A DNA stretch of 53,615 nucleotides from Pseudodesulfovibrio sp. (GTDB taxonomy: Bacteria > Desulfobacterota > Desulfovibrionia > Desulfovibrionales > Desulfovibrionaceae). This document shows, in pieces, positions 25,393 to 34,287 of the stretch. The notes beneath the pieces are model-generated. The model was not told the origin of the DNA. It ran no database searches and saw only the letters and a list, made by a program, of their open reading frames with translations. The number at the start of each line of letters is the position of its first letter. Positions within the stretch are counted from its first letter, which is position 1. The position numbers and the translations under genes were made by a program. Location: assembly GCA_016342345.1 (NCBI GenBank), contig JAEINO010000023.1, positions 1 to 53,615 on the forward strand, read 5' to 3'.

Positions 25393-25419
25393 CCTTGTCA
25401 AACTGAATTGAATGATAAG

Positions 25420-25443
25420 CCCCGCCGGATGCATCCGGTGGGG
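25420..25443 (+). terminator. Terminator of gltX
   Basis: CCCCGCCGGAT (25420-25430) pairs with ATCCGGTGGGG (25433-25443) with one G-T pair and is followed by a run of eight Ts. Confidence 0.93.
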
Positions 25444-25465
25444 TTTTTTTTATTCCAAAAACTCA

Positions 25466-25497
25466 AGCCCCTGCCGGGACTGAATCGGCAGGGGCTT
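25466..25497. terminator. Second hairpin between gltX and the SHOCT gene, probably bidirectional
   Basis: AGCCCCTGCCG (25466-25476) pairs with CGGCAGGGGCT (25486-25496) around a 9-base loop and is followed by TTTTT. Upstream CAAAAACT gives a partial U-run for the minus-strand SHOCT gene, which ends at 25540. Confidence 0.85.
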
Positions 25498-25539
25498 TTT
25501 GAGGGGAGGTGTGATGCACTTTTTTGTGCGGAAGAAATT

Positions 25540-25815
25540 CTATTTCAATTCGTCTTTCATGCGGACGAATGTTTCCTTGTCAATTTCCCCTGCGGCGTAT
25601 CTGTTCTTGAGGATGTCATGCGGGGATTGAGCACCGTTTGTCGTGGCCGTGTGGCGAAACATGCGGGCGAAAAAATAGATAATCAGGCCAATAACCATGA
25701 TTTGAAGAATGCCTCCGAAATGGAAGGGCATTCCACCATGCCAGCCGGAAGCCCCACTACCTTGCCAGAATCCGGTTCCGCCGCACCAATTTCCAAATGC
25801 ACTCAATATTTCCAT
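25540..25815 (-). CDS. Small SHOCT-domain membrane protein
   Basis: The 91-residue protein has a Gly/Trp-rich N-terminal third, one membrane segment (ILQIMVIGLIIYFFARMF, about 36-53), and a C-terminal SHOCT motif (DILKNRYAAGEIDKETFVRMKDEL). SHOCT motifs are thought to support oligomerisation; specific function is unknown. The start at 25815 is supported by AAAGGG; an in-frame ATG 12 codons upstream has less support. It follows the histidine kinase gene on the same strand after ~160 bases and may be part of the same regulon. Confidence 0.85.
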   Translation of the reverse strand: MEILSAFGNWCGGTGFWQGSGASGWHGGMPFHFGGILQIMVIGLIIYFFARMFRHTATTNGAQSPHDILKNRYAAGEIDKETFVRMKDELK

Positions 25816-25977
25816 GTCGTTGCCCTTTAATTCTGTTGTTGCAAGAGACAATGCATGGGGTGTGCCAATGTGATTACCTTGTTGTTACGGGTAGATACGA
25901 CCTTGATGTGTGTGGCCTGTTGTGCAGGTGCGCAATAACTTGCACTTTCATGGGGCGCAATGTTGCACAAGGCGGAG

Positions 25978-27897
25978 CTATACTGCCGGAAGTTCGATAA
26001 AAAAGGTGGAGCCGAGCCCTATTTCCGATTCGACCCAAATGGTGCCATGGTAGTGAGCTATGATTTCCCGGCTGATGGCGAGACCGAGGCCGGCTCCTCT
26101 GGGGCGGTCGTCGGCTTTGCCATATTCTCCGGCCTGATGGAATATTTCAAAGATGCGTTCCTGCTCGGAGTACGGGATGCCAGGGCCGGTGTCGGCCACT
26201 TCCAGACGGATCAGATCTGTCTGAGGGGAACTGGCCCGTAGGGTGACTGTTCCGGCCATGGTGAACTTGGCAGCGTTTGTGAGAAGATTGAGCAGCACCT
26301 GGATGAGGCGGTCGTTATCGACCACGATGTCCGGTAATCCTTCGTCGATTTGCGTAAGCAGAGTAAGTTTCGGATTGTCATTGAACTGGCCGCTTACGGC
26401 ATTGACGGCCTTTTGCACCAGTATGGCAGGGTGTGTTTTTTCATCACGCCATTCGGTGTAGCCTTGTTCTATCTTGTTCAGATCGAGAATGTCGTTGATC
26501 AGTCGGGTCAATCGGTCGCCTTCGTGAATCAGGATGTTCAGGTTTTCAATGATTTGGGAGCCCTTGGTAAGGAGGGTGTGGTTCTCTTTAGCCATAGGCC
26601 AGAAATTTTTGGAGAAATTTTTGAGAATGAGTCTGGAGAAACCGAGCAGGGACGTCAGTGGGGTTCGCAGTTCGTGGGAAACCGAAGAGACCAGCGCAGA
26701 CTTGGTTTGGTCCAGTTCCTGTAGGCGCAGACTGGCATTTTCGGCTTTTTCCTTGGCTTTTGTGAGGTTGTCTTCGATTTTTTTGCGGTAGGTTATGTCT
26801 CGGGCAACCCATACGATGGTTCCGTTTTCCCCTGACTCATCGCCGATTCTCGACGTCTTGCATTCAAACCACACATGCTCGGTTAGGGCATCCATTTCAT
26901 ATTCCATTTCCTGGCTTTGCCCGGTCGTTATTGTCCGACGTATGGTATCAAGTGCCCTGTCGGAAAGTGATGTGTCGTACATTTCCTGAATTCTGTTTCC
27001 GAGCAGGTCGGCTTTGCCGAATCGAAGGCTATCGTGGTCGGCTTCGGAGACATCAAGATATCTTCCTTCCCAGTCGAGCAGGACGACTCGGTCGGGCAGG
27101 GCCGAGACCAGAGCCCGGAGACGGCCTTCCCGTTCCTTTGAGGTGGAGTTGGCGTCCTCCAGTTCCTGTATCTTTTGGCAAATGGAGTCTCTCATGTCAG
27201 AGAAACTGCTGGCAAGGCTACCGATTTCGTCTCCCCTGTCGGGTGGTATCAGGACATCCAATTCGCCATTGCTGAGTGCGTCCGCGCTCTGTTTGAGTTT
27301 GTTCAAGGGCTTTGTTACCAGATGGCGCGAATAAATAATGATGACCATGGAGGTGAGCATGATGCAAAATGCCGACCCGAATATGAACAGGGCTGCAATG
27401 TGTTTCTTTCGTATTTGCGAGGCCTTGGTTCCGGCCTTGATAAGGACGAAGAAAAATGGCTTTGCCCCCTCGTAGGCTGTCACCGGTGTGATGGACAGGA
27501 GGATTTCCTTGTTGTTTTCGTTGTTGCGGACCAAGGTCGGGCTGGTGGTTTCTGTTAGGGTATCTGGGTTGATTCCGGAAACCGTGAAGATGTTTTTCCC
27601 AACGTATTCGGGCTGGAAAGAATAATAGATACGGCCGTCTGCGCCAATGACCGAGCCGGTCTCAAATTCTTCTCCGACTAGATCGACCATGACATCTCTG
27701 TCGCTTACGGATTCGTATTTGAGAAGTTGGCGGTTCATGAGTTCGCCGGGAAGACGGATGTTGTCTTCAAGGAATCTGTCCACCTCGTGTGAAAAACGTT
27801 GCGTATAGAAAAGCCCGAGAGACGTGAGAACCAGGAATTCAACGAGAATAACAACGGTTCCGATTCGGAGGATCAGGTTTTTCTTGAAGAAAAGCAT
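25978..27897 (-). CDS. Hybrid-free membrane sensor histidine kinase (periplasmic sensor-HAMP-PAS-HisKA)
   Basis: This 639-residue kinase has TM1 at about residues 10-32, a ~135-residue periplasmic sensor of single-Cache type (VIGADGRIYYSFQPEYVGKN), and TM2 at about 168-190. A HAMP domain (TKPLNKLKQSADALSNGEL) and a PAS domain (LVSALPDRVVLLDWEGRYL) follow. HisKA is SSVSHELRTPLTSLLGF with its His near 410. The ATPase domain includes NLLTNAAKF, DTGPGIP and GAGLGLAIS. It has no receiver domain, and no response regulator gene is adjacent. It lies 14 bases after a solute-binding protein gene, so that protein may be its periplasmic input partner. Confidence 0.93.
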   Translation of the reverse strand: MLFFKKNLILRIGTVVILVEFLVLTSLGLFYTQRFSHEVDRFLEDNIRLPGELMNRQLLKYESVSDRDVMVDLVGEEFETGSVIGADGRIYYSFQPEYVGKNIFTVSGINPDTLTETTSPTLVRNNENNKEILLSITPVTAYEGAKPFFFVLIKAGTKASQIRKKHIAALFIFGSAFCIMLTSMVIIIYSRHLVTKPLNKLKQSADALSNGELDVLIPPDRGDEIGSLASSFSDMRDSICQKIQELEDANSTSKEREGRLRALVSALPDRVVLLDWEGRYLDVSEADHDSLRFGKADLLGNRIQEMYDTSLSDRALDTIRRTITTGQSQEMEYEMDALTEHVWFECKTSRIGDESGENGTIVWVARDITYRKKIEDNLTKAKEKAENASLRLQELDQTKSALVSSVSHELRTPLTSLLGFSRLILKNFSKNFWPMAKENHTLLTKGSQIIENLNILIHEGDRLTRLINDILDLNKIEQGYTEWRDEKTHPAILVQKAVNAVSGQFNDNPKLTLLTQIDEGLPDIVVDNDRLIQVLLNLLTNAAKFTMAGTVTLRASSPQTDLIRLEVADTGPGIPYSEQERIFEIFHQAGEYGKADDRPRGAGLGLAISREIIAHYHGTIWVESEIGLGSTFFIELPAV

Positions 27898-27911
27898 GTT
27901 GCCGAATTCTC

Positions 27912-29186
27912 CTATTCTGTTCTGTTCGTGAAGAATTGGAGGGATTTTTGATCTATGTCGGCAAGAATTCTTCTATAGTTTGCCGGATTGTTGATGAATT
28001 CCTTGAATGCCTCAAGCCCGTGCCCGGCAATTTCCGGTGGTGTAGCTAGATCATAGTTGAATGCCCAGTGAGGTGTGCTGCGGATTATGTGCAGTATTCG
28101 CCGCTGCAGAGGGGCGTAGAAGGAGAGCGGTATGGCCTTGCTGGGTGAGAGAGCACCTGATTTTTGACTCATTTCCATTTGCGGACCAGGGTCTGAAAAA
28201 AAAGCCAGTGCCTTTTTGGCTTCATTTTTTTTGCCTTCGCGCGAGACAACGATGGTATCGATGGGGCCGAGTGCCACCATGGGAATGTCTGGTGACATGA
28301 TCGGGAATTGGAAAAAACCGTAGTCCTTATCCTGAGTCCAGCCGAGTTGACCGTCGAACAGGCCGATGATCCAGGTCCCCATGAGCGTCATGGCGGCCTT
28401 GCCGGACTGGACGAGTCCGGTAGCTTCGGCCCAGTCTAGCTGGTTGGGTGATTCGTTGAAATATCCGGCGTCGAGCAGACTTTTCCAGAGGACAAAGACT
28501 TTTTCCACTTCCGGGTCGGAATAGGAAGCGTGTCCGGTCATGAGTTTTTGCCGATAGTCGGGACCGGCTGTCCTGAGCAGCAGGTAGTCGAACCAGAATT
28601 GAGCGGGCCATTTTTCTCGGGAGCCGAGAGCGACAGGTTTGACCTTGGCGCGTTTGAGTTTGTCGCAGATTGCGATGAATTCTTCCCAGTTGGCCGGAGG
28701 GGAGATGCCCAGGCTTTCGAATGTTTTTTTATTGTAGAAAAAGGCCACGTAATGCTGGGTGAGGGGCAAGGCATACTTATGGGCATCATAGGTACAGGCC
28801 CTGGCTACTGTGGAAGAGAATATCTGATCGAGTTCCGCTTCCTGCCAGACATCATCTATGGGTACAATGTAATCGCTGTCCACCATGGCCTGTGTCTTGA
28901 CTCCAGCCCAGTAGGAGAACATGTCAGGAGGGTTTCCTCCCGCGAGCATGACTTTTATGCCGATTTTGAATGATTCGTGGTCGAAGCCGGTGGCTCGGAC
29001 TTTGGTTTCTCTGTTGGTGCGGTTGAAGGTCTCGGCCATCTCATTGATGCCTCCACTGAGCGGGCCGGTCCAGTAGTGGAGAAAAATGAGCGTGTCGGTA
29101 GCCGCTCCATTTGAGGGCAGAGCTGGAAAAAATGACAGAATAAGGCACAGGGATATGCCCAATATGGTGTGTTTTGACAGAAACAC
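27912..29186 (-). CDS. Extracellular solute-binding protein (sugar ABC type), probably a sensor partner
   Basis: This 424-residue protein has a signal peptide (ILGISLCLILSFFPALPSNGAA). The mature part is a family 1 solute-binding fold: ITLHYW-type opening (LIFLHYWTGPLSGGINEMAETFN), NPPDMFSYWAGV, GISPPANWEEFIAICDKLK and LVQSGKAAMTLMGTWIIG. These resemble sugar or oligosaccharide receptors. The start codon is GTG with GGAGG 6 bases upstream. No permease or ATPase genes accompany it. It sits 14 bases from a histidine kinase on the same strand, so it may deliver ligand information to that kinase; this is inferred from context. Confidence 0.9.
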   Translation of the reverse strand: MFLSKHTILGISLCLILSFFPALPSNGAATDTLIFLHYWTGPLSGGINEMAETFNRTNRETKVRATGFDHESFKIGIKVMLAGGNPPDMFSYWAGVKTQAMVDSDYIVPIDDVWQEAELDQIFSSTVARACTYDAHKYALPLTQHYVAFFYNKKTFESLGISPPANWEEFIAICDKLKRAKVKPVALGSREKWPAQFWFDYLLLRTAGPDYRQKLMTGHASYSDPEVEKVFVLWKSLLDAGYFNESPNQLDWAEATGLVQSGKAAMTLMGTWIIGLFDGQLGWTQDKDYGFFQFPIMSPDIPMVALGPIDTIVVSREGKKNEAKKALAFFSDPGPQMEMSQKSGALSPSKAIPLSFYAPLQRRILHIIRSTPHWAFNYDLATPPEIAGHGLEAFKEFINNPANYRRILADIDQKSLQFFTNRTE

Positions 29187-29640
29187 GATGAACCTCCAGA
29201 CGATGCCATGTAATGAATATCGATATCATACAATATATGGCACAAATAAGGCCTCAAGGAAATAATATTGTAGAATCGGTTCAAACGATGGTTTGCCAGA
29301 AAGGGGAGATCCTTGTGCGAACTGTGGCGGATTGTGTGATTTTCAGTGAGAGATCAGACATTCGTGAGCAACCCTTTGGGCAGTTCAGGAAAACGTCAAG
29401 CGCATGGCGCAAGAAGTACCATGTGAGTTGGATGCTGGATCAATGAGGATATGAATCCCGGTAGCAGGAACAGGACGTGGAGGAATGTACCACAAAAAAT
29501 GTGCCATAGAATTCTTGAGCAAAGGCTGGTATTGTATAAACAGCCTGTCAGAAAGATTCCGGCAAGAGAAAGGACGAAAAAAGCTGCTGCCGACAGTGCG
29601 CCGGCAGCAGCAGTACGTCAAAAGAAAATGTGGTCAGCGT
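29187..29640. other. 454-base region without a convincing gene
   Basis: Several short open frames cross here on both strands, but none has a ribosome binding site or recognisable composition. ATATCGATAT near 29218 is a small palindrome just upstream of the solute-binding protein start and could mark its promoter area. The right end contains the rpmB terminator. No tRNA or other RNA gene was recognised. Confidence 0.5.
29583..29611 (-). terminator. Terminator of rpmB
   Basis: GCTGCTGCCG (29583-29592) pairs perfectly with CGGCAGCAGC (29602-29611). A-tract at 29577-29582 gives a U-run on the minus strand. It lies 30 bases beyond the rpmB stop. Confidence 0.93.
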
Positions 29641-29856
29641 TTAAGCTTCAGGTTTCTTGGAAACAACCGGTTTGGTGATTGCTCCGCTACGGATACAACG
29701 GGTGCATGCCTTGATGGATACAACCTGACCTGATTCGAGCTGATGCCGGACTTTTTGCAGATTCGGCATGAACCGACGTTTTGTTTTGATGTGGGAATGG
29801 CTGACATTATTGCCGGACTGGGGACCCTTTCCACATATATCGCAAACCTGAGACAT
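29641..29856 (-). CDS. rpmB: 50S ribosomal protein L28
   Basis: The 71-residue protein shows the L28 pattern: [25 protein letters not shown] at the N terminus and a closing segment with [13 protein letters not shown]. The Cys pairs at CDIC and CTRC suggest the zinc-binding form of L28. It is a monocistronic minus-strand gene with a strong terminator. It is divergent from the DUF177-rpmF-plsX cluster, sharing a ~200-base promoter region. Confidence 0.97.
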   Translation of the reverse strand: MSQVCDICGKGPQSGNNVSHSHIKTKRRFMPNLQKVRHQLESGQVVSIKACTRCIRSGAITKPVVSKKPEA

Positions 29857-29988
29857 TGCGACCTCCTCGCTTATTCTTTCAGAATCGTTTCATTTTTTTG
29901 TTTTGCACAGCCGCTGGAAAGTGCTGTTCCTTCAAGCAGCGGAGTGATTCATTACCGAGTTGGAACCTAAATGGCAAGGGTTTTTTTC

Positions 29989-30016
29989 TTGACAAGGGAA
30001 AAAGTTCCCATATAGG
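29989..30016 (+). promoter_or_regulatory. Sigma70-type promoter of the DUF177-rpmF-plsX-fab cluster, with internal palindrome
   Basis: TTGACA (29989-29994) and TATAGG (30011-30016) are separated by 16 bases, giving a good -35 and a fair -10. A palindrome GGGAA-AAAG-TTCCC (29996-30009) fills the spacer, the ideal place for a repressor. Start of transcription would be near 30023, about 43 bases before the DUF177 ATG. Confidence 0.65.
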
Positions 30017-30065
30017 AAGCTCCGGTTGCCCGCGCCGATTTCACTTATCGCGGACGGAGGAAACA

Positions 30066-30584
30066 ATGTTGGAATTATGGATACCGATTAGCGAGATTCA
30101 CGCCGAAGGGGAGGGTTTGACCTTTGCGGACCAAGTGCTGTGGCACGAGGCCTGGAAAGAGTTTTCCCTACCTGTGGAGCCTGCCAGAGACCTCGAGGCG
30201 GTCGTTACCATCATGCCCCAGGGCGGAGATGGTGCGCTTATTCGTGGTACTCTCAGAGGATCTGTGAAGTTGGTCTGTGACCGCTGCACAGAACTTTTTG
30301 AATTTAATATTGATGTCAATTTCGACATCTTTGAGAAAATTCCGGACGAGGAAATTGGCGAAGAGCCACGCGTTCGAGAGTTGAACGGTGAGCTTCAGCT
30401 GGATATCGGAGCCATTCTCTGGGAGGAATTCCTTCTGGCTCTGCCGGTCAAACCCTTGTGTTCCGAGGGCTGCAAGGGCGTATGCCCAGGTTGCGGCAAG
30501 GATCTCAATTCGCAGAAATGCGAGTGCGACAAGGAAATCGGTGACGAGAGGCTTGCGGTTTTCCGCAATCTGAAGATAAAGTAA
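30066..30584 (+). CDS. DUF177 (YceD-type) protein, 23S rRNA accumulation factor homologue
   Basis: The 172-residue protein has the DUF177 signature: a central VKLVCDRCTELFEF with CxxC, and C-terminal LPVKPLCSEGCKGVCPGCGKDLN with a four-Cys metal knuckle. YceD homologues are linked with rRNA maturation and are nearly always encoded directly before rpmF, as here. The start at 30066 follows GGAGG; the frame is open further upstream, but that part spans the promoter. It is the first gene of the fatty-acid/phospholipid cluster. Confidence 0.92.
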   Translation: MLELWIPISEIHAEGEGLTFADQVLWHEAWKEFSLPVEPARDLEAVVTIMPQGGDGALIRGTLRGSVKLVCDRCTELFEFNIDVNFDIFEKIPDEEIGEEPRVRELNGELQLDIGAILWEEFLLALPVKPLCSEGCKGVCPGCGKDLNSQKCECDKEIGDERLAVFRNLKIK

Positions 30585-30666
30585 CGCGCTTCGCCGGTTG
30601 ATTATACTTGCCACCGGCCAAGCCCTGAATTAATACGATCATAACTAGCTTAAAGAGGTATACATC

Positions 30667-30846
30667 ATGGCAGTTCCCAAGAAAAAGACATCCAAGTCCC
30701 GTAAAGGCATGCGTCGTTCCCACGATCATGTCGCAGTCCCGAACGTTGTCTATTGTGAGTGCGGTGAGCCGACTCTCCCTCATTGTGTCTGCGCGGTTTG
30801 CGGCACATACAAGGGACGTCAGGTCATCAGCAGTCCAGATGCCTAG
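30667..30846 (+). CDS. rpmF: 50S ribosomal protein L32
   Basis: This 59-residue protein starts MAVPKKKTSKSRKGMRRSHD, the classic L32 N terminus. Cys residues at YCECGE and CVCAVCG form the zinc ribbon found in the Cys-containing version of L32. An AGAGG ribosome binding site is 9 bases upstream. Its stop codon overlaps the plsX start (shared 8 bases ATGCCTAG), so translation of plsX is probably coupled. The DUF177-rpmF-plsX order is widely conserved. Confidence 0.97.
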   Translation: MAVPKKKTSKSRKGMRRSHDHVAVPNVVYCECGEPTLPHCVCAVCGTYKGRQVISSPDA

Positions 30847-31897
30847 CATTGAATCTTCCGGCACTGCGCGCATTGCCGTGGATGCAATGGGGGGCGATTA
30901 CGGTCCTCGCATTATGGTACCTGCGGCAGTCAAGGCTGCTCGAGAGGGCGTTGGCATAGCTCTTGTCGGAGATGAGAGCATCATTAACGATGAGCTTGCC
31001 AAGCTTGACGTAACTGGTTTGGATGTCACGGTTATTCCGGCCAGTCAGATTGTCGAGATGAACGACAAGCCGGCAGATGCGCTCCGGCGCAAGAAGGATT
31101 CATCCATTCAGGTGGCTTGTCGGTATGTTAAATCCGGCGAGGCCGACGGCGTTGTCAGCGCGGGAAATTCCGGGGCCACGGTGGCTTGCGGAATGTTCGT
31201 GCTTGGCAGGATCAAGGGCGTCATGCGTCCTGCTCTTGCCGGGATAATGCCCACTGAAAAGGACCCGGTCGTTCTTATTGACGTCGGGGCCAATGTGGAT
31301 TCCAAGCCGCTGCATCTGTTCCAGTTCGGTCTGATGGCAGATGTGTTTGCCCGCTGTGTTCTCGGGATGAAAAGGCCTGGTGTGGGCCTTTTGTCCATTG
31401 GAGAGGAAGAGGGCAAGGGCAATGCCATGGTACGTGAAGCTTATGACCTGCTGCGTGATTCGCAGCTTCGGTTCATAGGCAATGTTGAAGGCCGCGACAT
31501 CTTCACCGGTGATGTGGACGTGGTCGTTTGTGACGGCTTTGTCGGCAATGTGGCACTCAAATTGTCCGAAGGGCTTGCCCAGTCCATGGGAAGAATTCTC
31601 AAGGAAGAACTCAAGTCCAGTTGGCTGTCCAAGCTGGGAACTCTGTTGTCCTTGCGGGCCTTCAAGCGTTTCAAGAAGGTCGTGGACTACGCCGAATATG
31701 GTGGTGCTCCGTTGCTCGGACTCAAGGGAATTGTTGTGGTTTGCCATGGCAAGTCCAATGAGCTGGCAATTATCAATGCCATACGCATGGCTTCCACCAG
31801 CGTCAGAAACAAGATGCATGAGCATCTGGCTGAAGGGCTTGCGGCTCACAAGGGCCGGACCGGCACGACCGAGTCGACGTCCCAGACTGCCGCATAA
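30839..31897 (+). CDS. plsX: Phosphate acyltransferase PlsX
   Basis: PlsX converts acyl-ACP to acyl-phosphate, the first step of glycerophospholipid synthesis in the PlsX/PlsY pathway. The 352-residue protein carries IAVDAMGGDYGPRIMVPAAV near the N terminus, SAGNSGATVACGMF, LIDVGANVDSKPLHL, and NVEGRDIFTGDVDVVVCDGFVGN, all PlsX hallmarks. The start at 30839 overlaps the rpmF stop; longer in-frame starts lie inside rpmF and are rejected. A 169-base gap separates it from fabH. Confidence 0.97.
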   Translation: MPSIESSGTARIAVDAMGGDYGPRIMVPAAVKAAREGVGIALVGDESIINDELAKLDVTGLDVTVIPASQIVEMNDKPADALRRKKDSSIQVACRYVKSGEADGVVSAGNSGATVACGMFVLGRIKGVMRPALAGIMPTEKDPVVLIDVGANVDSKPLHLFQFGLMADVFARCVLGMKRPGVGLLSIGEEEGKGNAMVREAYDLLRDSQLRFIGNVEGRDIFTGDVDVVVCDGFVGNVALKLSEGLAQSMGRILKEELKSSWLSKLGTLLSLRAFKRFKKVVDYAEYGGAPLLGLKGIVVVCHGKSNELAIINAIRMASTSVRNKMHEHLAEGLAAHKGRTGTTESTSQTAA

Positions 31898-32066
31898 CTT
31901 TTCATATCAAGCATTGCAGATGGATGAGAGTGCAGAGAGTCTCAAAAAAAGCTGCAGTGCCTAACCGTTTTAAAAGACGTGTGTTTCCGGGTATTCTTCA
32001 GTGACATTGAAGCCGGGCATTTACCAGATGCTTGACCCGATTGAACCATTCGCATACACCCCCTTC

Positions 32067-33053
32067 ATGAACGAATTCACCATACGCGGTTTTGGCCGCT
32101 ACGCCCCCGAACGAATTGTGACAAATTTCGACCTTGAAAAGATGGTCGATACTTCTGATGAGTGGATCACCTCACGGACCGGCATCAAACAGCGACATGT
32201 TGTAGCCGAAGGTGAGACTGCATCCGACATGGCAACCAAGGCTGCCATGCAGGCTCTGGCCGATGCCGGAATGGAAGCTGACGAGCTGACCCACATTGTT
32301 CTCGGTACTTTCACTCCAGATGCCATGATCCCCTCCACAGCCTGCCGTGTGCAGCAGAAGCTCGGTATCAAGGGGCAGATGTGCATGGATGTGGGTGCGG
32401 CCTGTTCCGGTTTTCTTTATGGATTGGAAACTGCTCGCGGTTATTTGGCTGTCAAACCGGATAGCAAGATTCTGGTTGTTGCCACGGAAGCCATCAGCCA
32501 TAGACTGAACATGGAAGATCGTACCACATGCGTACTTTTTGGTGATGCTGCCGGAGCGGTCATTATTACGGGTGGCGACCCTGACGGGAAACCGCAACTT
32601 CTGGATGTGATGCTTGGCGCGGATGGAAGTTTGGGGGACCTGCTGACGGTCAATGGCGGCGGAGCCGCTGCTCCCTACAAGAAGGGCGACATTGTTGGCG
32701 ATGAATATTTTGTCCAGATGCAGGGGCGTGAGACCTTCAAGCACGCCGTGCGCAATATGGTCGGCATCAGCGAGAAACTTATCAAGAAGTGTGGTGTCGA
32801 GAAGAAGGATATTGACGTCCTGATTCCGCATCAGGCCAATTGGCGTATTATTGATGCTGTTGGCCGCAAGTTCGATCTCCCTGCTGAAAAGGTGTTTGTC
32901 AACATCGATCGGTATGCCAATACATCGGCTGCTTCCATTCCACTGGCGTTGTCCGAGGCCCGTGATACCGGTTTTATCAAGCCTGGCAATCTCGTGCTTC
33001 TTACTGCCTTTGGCGGTGGTTTTACCTGGGGCTCGGCATTGGTCCAGTTCTAG
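32067..33053 (+). CDS. fabH: 3-oxoacyl-ACP synthase III
   Basis: FabH starts fatty acid synthesis by condensing acetyl-CoA with malonyl-ACP. The 328-residue protein has the catalytic Cys in VGAACSGFLYGLE near residue 112, His in LIPHQANWRII and Asn in RYANTSAASIPLAL. FDLEKMVDTSDEWI near the N terminus is also typical. The ATG at 32067 (MNEFTIRGFG) matches the family start but lacks a visible ribosome binding site. GTG at 32001 and ATG at 32028 are in frame upstream, so the true start is somewhat uncertain. Confidence 0.96.
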   Translation: MNEFTIRGFGRYAPERIVTNFDLEKMVDTSDEWITSRTGIKQRHVVAEGETASDMATKAAMQALADAGMEADELTHIVLGTFTPDAMIPSTACRVQQKLGIKGQMCMDVGAACSGFLYGLETARGYLAVKPDSKILVVATEAISHRLNMEDRTTCVLFGDAAGAVIITGGDPDGKPQLLDVMLGADGSLGDLLTVNGGGAAAPYKKGDIVGDEYFVQMQGRETFKHAVRNMVGISEKLIKKCGVEKKDIDVLIPHQANWRIIDAVGRKFDLPAEKVFVNIDRYANTSAASIPLALSEARDTGFIKPGNLVLLTAFGGGFTWGSALVQF

Positions 33054-33170
33054 TTTGAATTTTGCCTGAAATGAACTTGGTGCTTTGCTTTTTCATGATA
33101 GAGAAATTTGCAGTTGTGCACGGTTTTGTATATAGGGTGCTGACCAACGAGCAAATCACGAGGTAAGTTG

Positions 33171-33914
33171 ATGAGTGATCTTCCCAAAGTTGCACTGGTT
33201 ACGGGGGGCTCCCGTGGCATAGGTCGTACGGTTGCCGAAAGGTTGGCCGCCGATGGATTTGAAGTCTACCTGACCTACGTTAGCCGTCCCGAGGAGGCCG
33301 ACAAGGTTGTGGCCGCTATTGAGAGCAACGGAGGCAAGGCCAGGGCTTTCAAGCTGGATTCAGGCGACCGTGGCTCTGTGGTTGAGTTTTTCAAGAATGA
33401 AATCAAGGGCAAGGTTTTTCTTGGTGCATTGGTCAACAACGCGGGTATAACTCGCGATGGATTGATGATGCGCATGAAAGACGACGATTGGGACAAGGTC
33501 ATTCAGATAAATCTTACCGGCTGTTTCGTCTTCCTCAGAGAAGCGTCCAAGATCATGGGCAAGCAGCGATCCGGTCGTATTGTCAATATTTCGAGCATCG
33601 TTGGTCAGATGGGCAACGCTGGTCAGGCAAACTATTGTTCCGCAAAGGCAGGCCTGATCGGTCTGACCAAGTCCGCTGCCCGCGAGTTGGCCGGACGCGG
33701 GATAACAGTTAATGCTGTGGCTCCCGGTTTCATCGCAACCGACATGACTGCAGAACTTCCCGAAAAGGTCGTTGAAGGCATGTTGGCACAAATTCCGTTA
33801 AAAGCCCTCGGACAGTCCGAGGATATCGCCGCCGCCGTATCTTTTTTGGCGGGCCCCGGTGCCGGTTACATTACCGGTCAGGTTCTTGGGGTTAATGGCG
33901 GCATGTATATGTAA
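33171..33914 (+). CDS. fabG: 3-oxoacyl-ACP reductase
   Basis: This short-chain dehydrogenase reduces 3-oxoacyl-ACP with NADPH in the elongation cycle. The 247-residue protein has the nucleotide motif VTGGSRGIGRTVAERL, the NNAG motif (LVNNAGITRDG), and the catalytic Ser-Tyr-Lys in NISSIVGQMG and ANYCSAKAG. The ATG at 33171 is preceded by AGG; a TTG codon immediately before it is in frame. It lies between fabH and acpP as expected for this cluster. Confidence 0.97.
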   Translation: MSDLPKVALVTGGSRGIGRTVAERLAADGFEVYLTYVSRPEEADKVVAAIESNGGKARAFKLDSGDRGSVVEFFKNEIKGKVFLGALVNNAGITRDGLMMRMKDDDWDKVIQINLTGCFVFLREASKIMGKQRSGRIVNISSIVGQMGNAGQANYCSAKAGLIGLTKSAARELAGRGITVNAVAPGFIATDMTAELPEKVVEGMLAQIPLKALGQSEDIAAAVSFLAGPGAGYITGQVLGVNGGMYM

Positions 33915-33947
33915 TTTAGAAACAAAAAATTGGTATTGGAGGAAATT

Positions 33948-34184
33948 ATGTCCGACGTAGCAGACAAAGTTAAAGAAATCATTGTGGACCAGCTGGGCGT
34001 GAGCGCAGACGAAGTTGTTGAAGGTGCAGCCTTTGTTGAAGATCTTGGTGCTGATTCCTTGGACCTCACAGAGCTGATAATGGCCATGGAAGAGGAATTT
34101 GACATGGAGATCGACGACGAGGAAGCTCAGAAAATCCTTAAGGTCCAGGACGCCATTTCTCACGTTGAGAAGGCGCAGGGCTAA
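33948..34184 (+). CDS. acpP: Acyl carrier protein
   Basis: The 78-residue, strongly acidic protein carries the phosphopantetheine attachment Ser in [19 protein letters not shown] near residue 38. [18 protein letters not shown] is the usual opening. It is 33 bases downstream of fabG and has a very good ribosome binding site (GGAGG), consistent with its need for high expression. It carries acyl chains for FabH, FabG, FabF and PlsX. Confidence 0.98.
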   Translation: MSDVADKVKEIIVDQLGVSADEVVEGAAFVEDLGADSLDLTELIMAMEEEFDMEIDDEEAQKILKVQDAISHVEKAQG

Positions 34185-34287
34185 CCCGGTCTTTCCGATT
34201 ACGACAGATTAGTGAGCGTCTACTGCACCATCCAGTGTAAGACGCTCCTTTTTCTTTTCTAACACGTAGAAAATACGGATAGGTATT

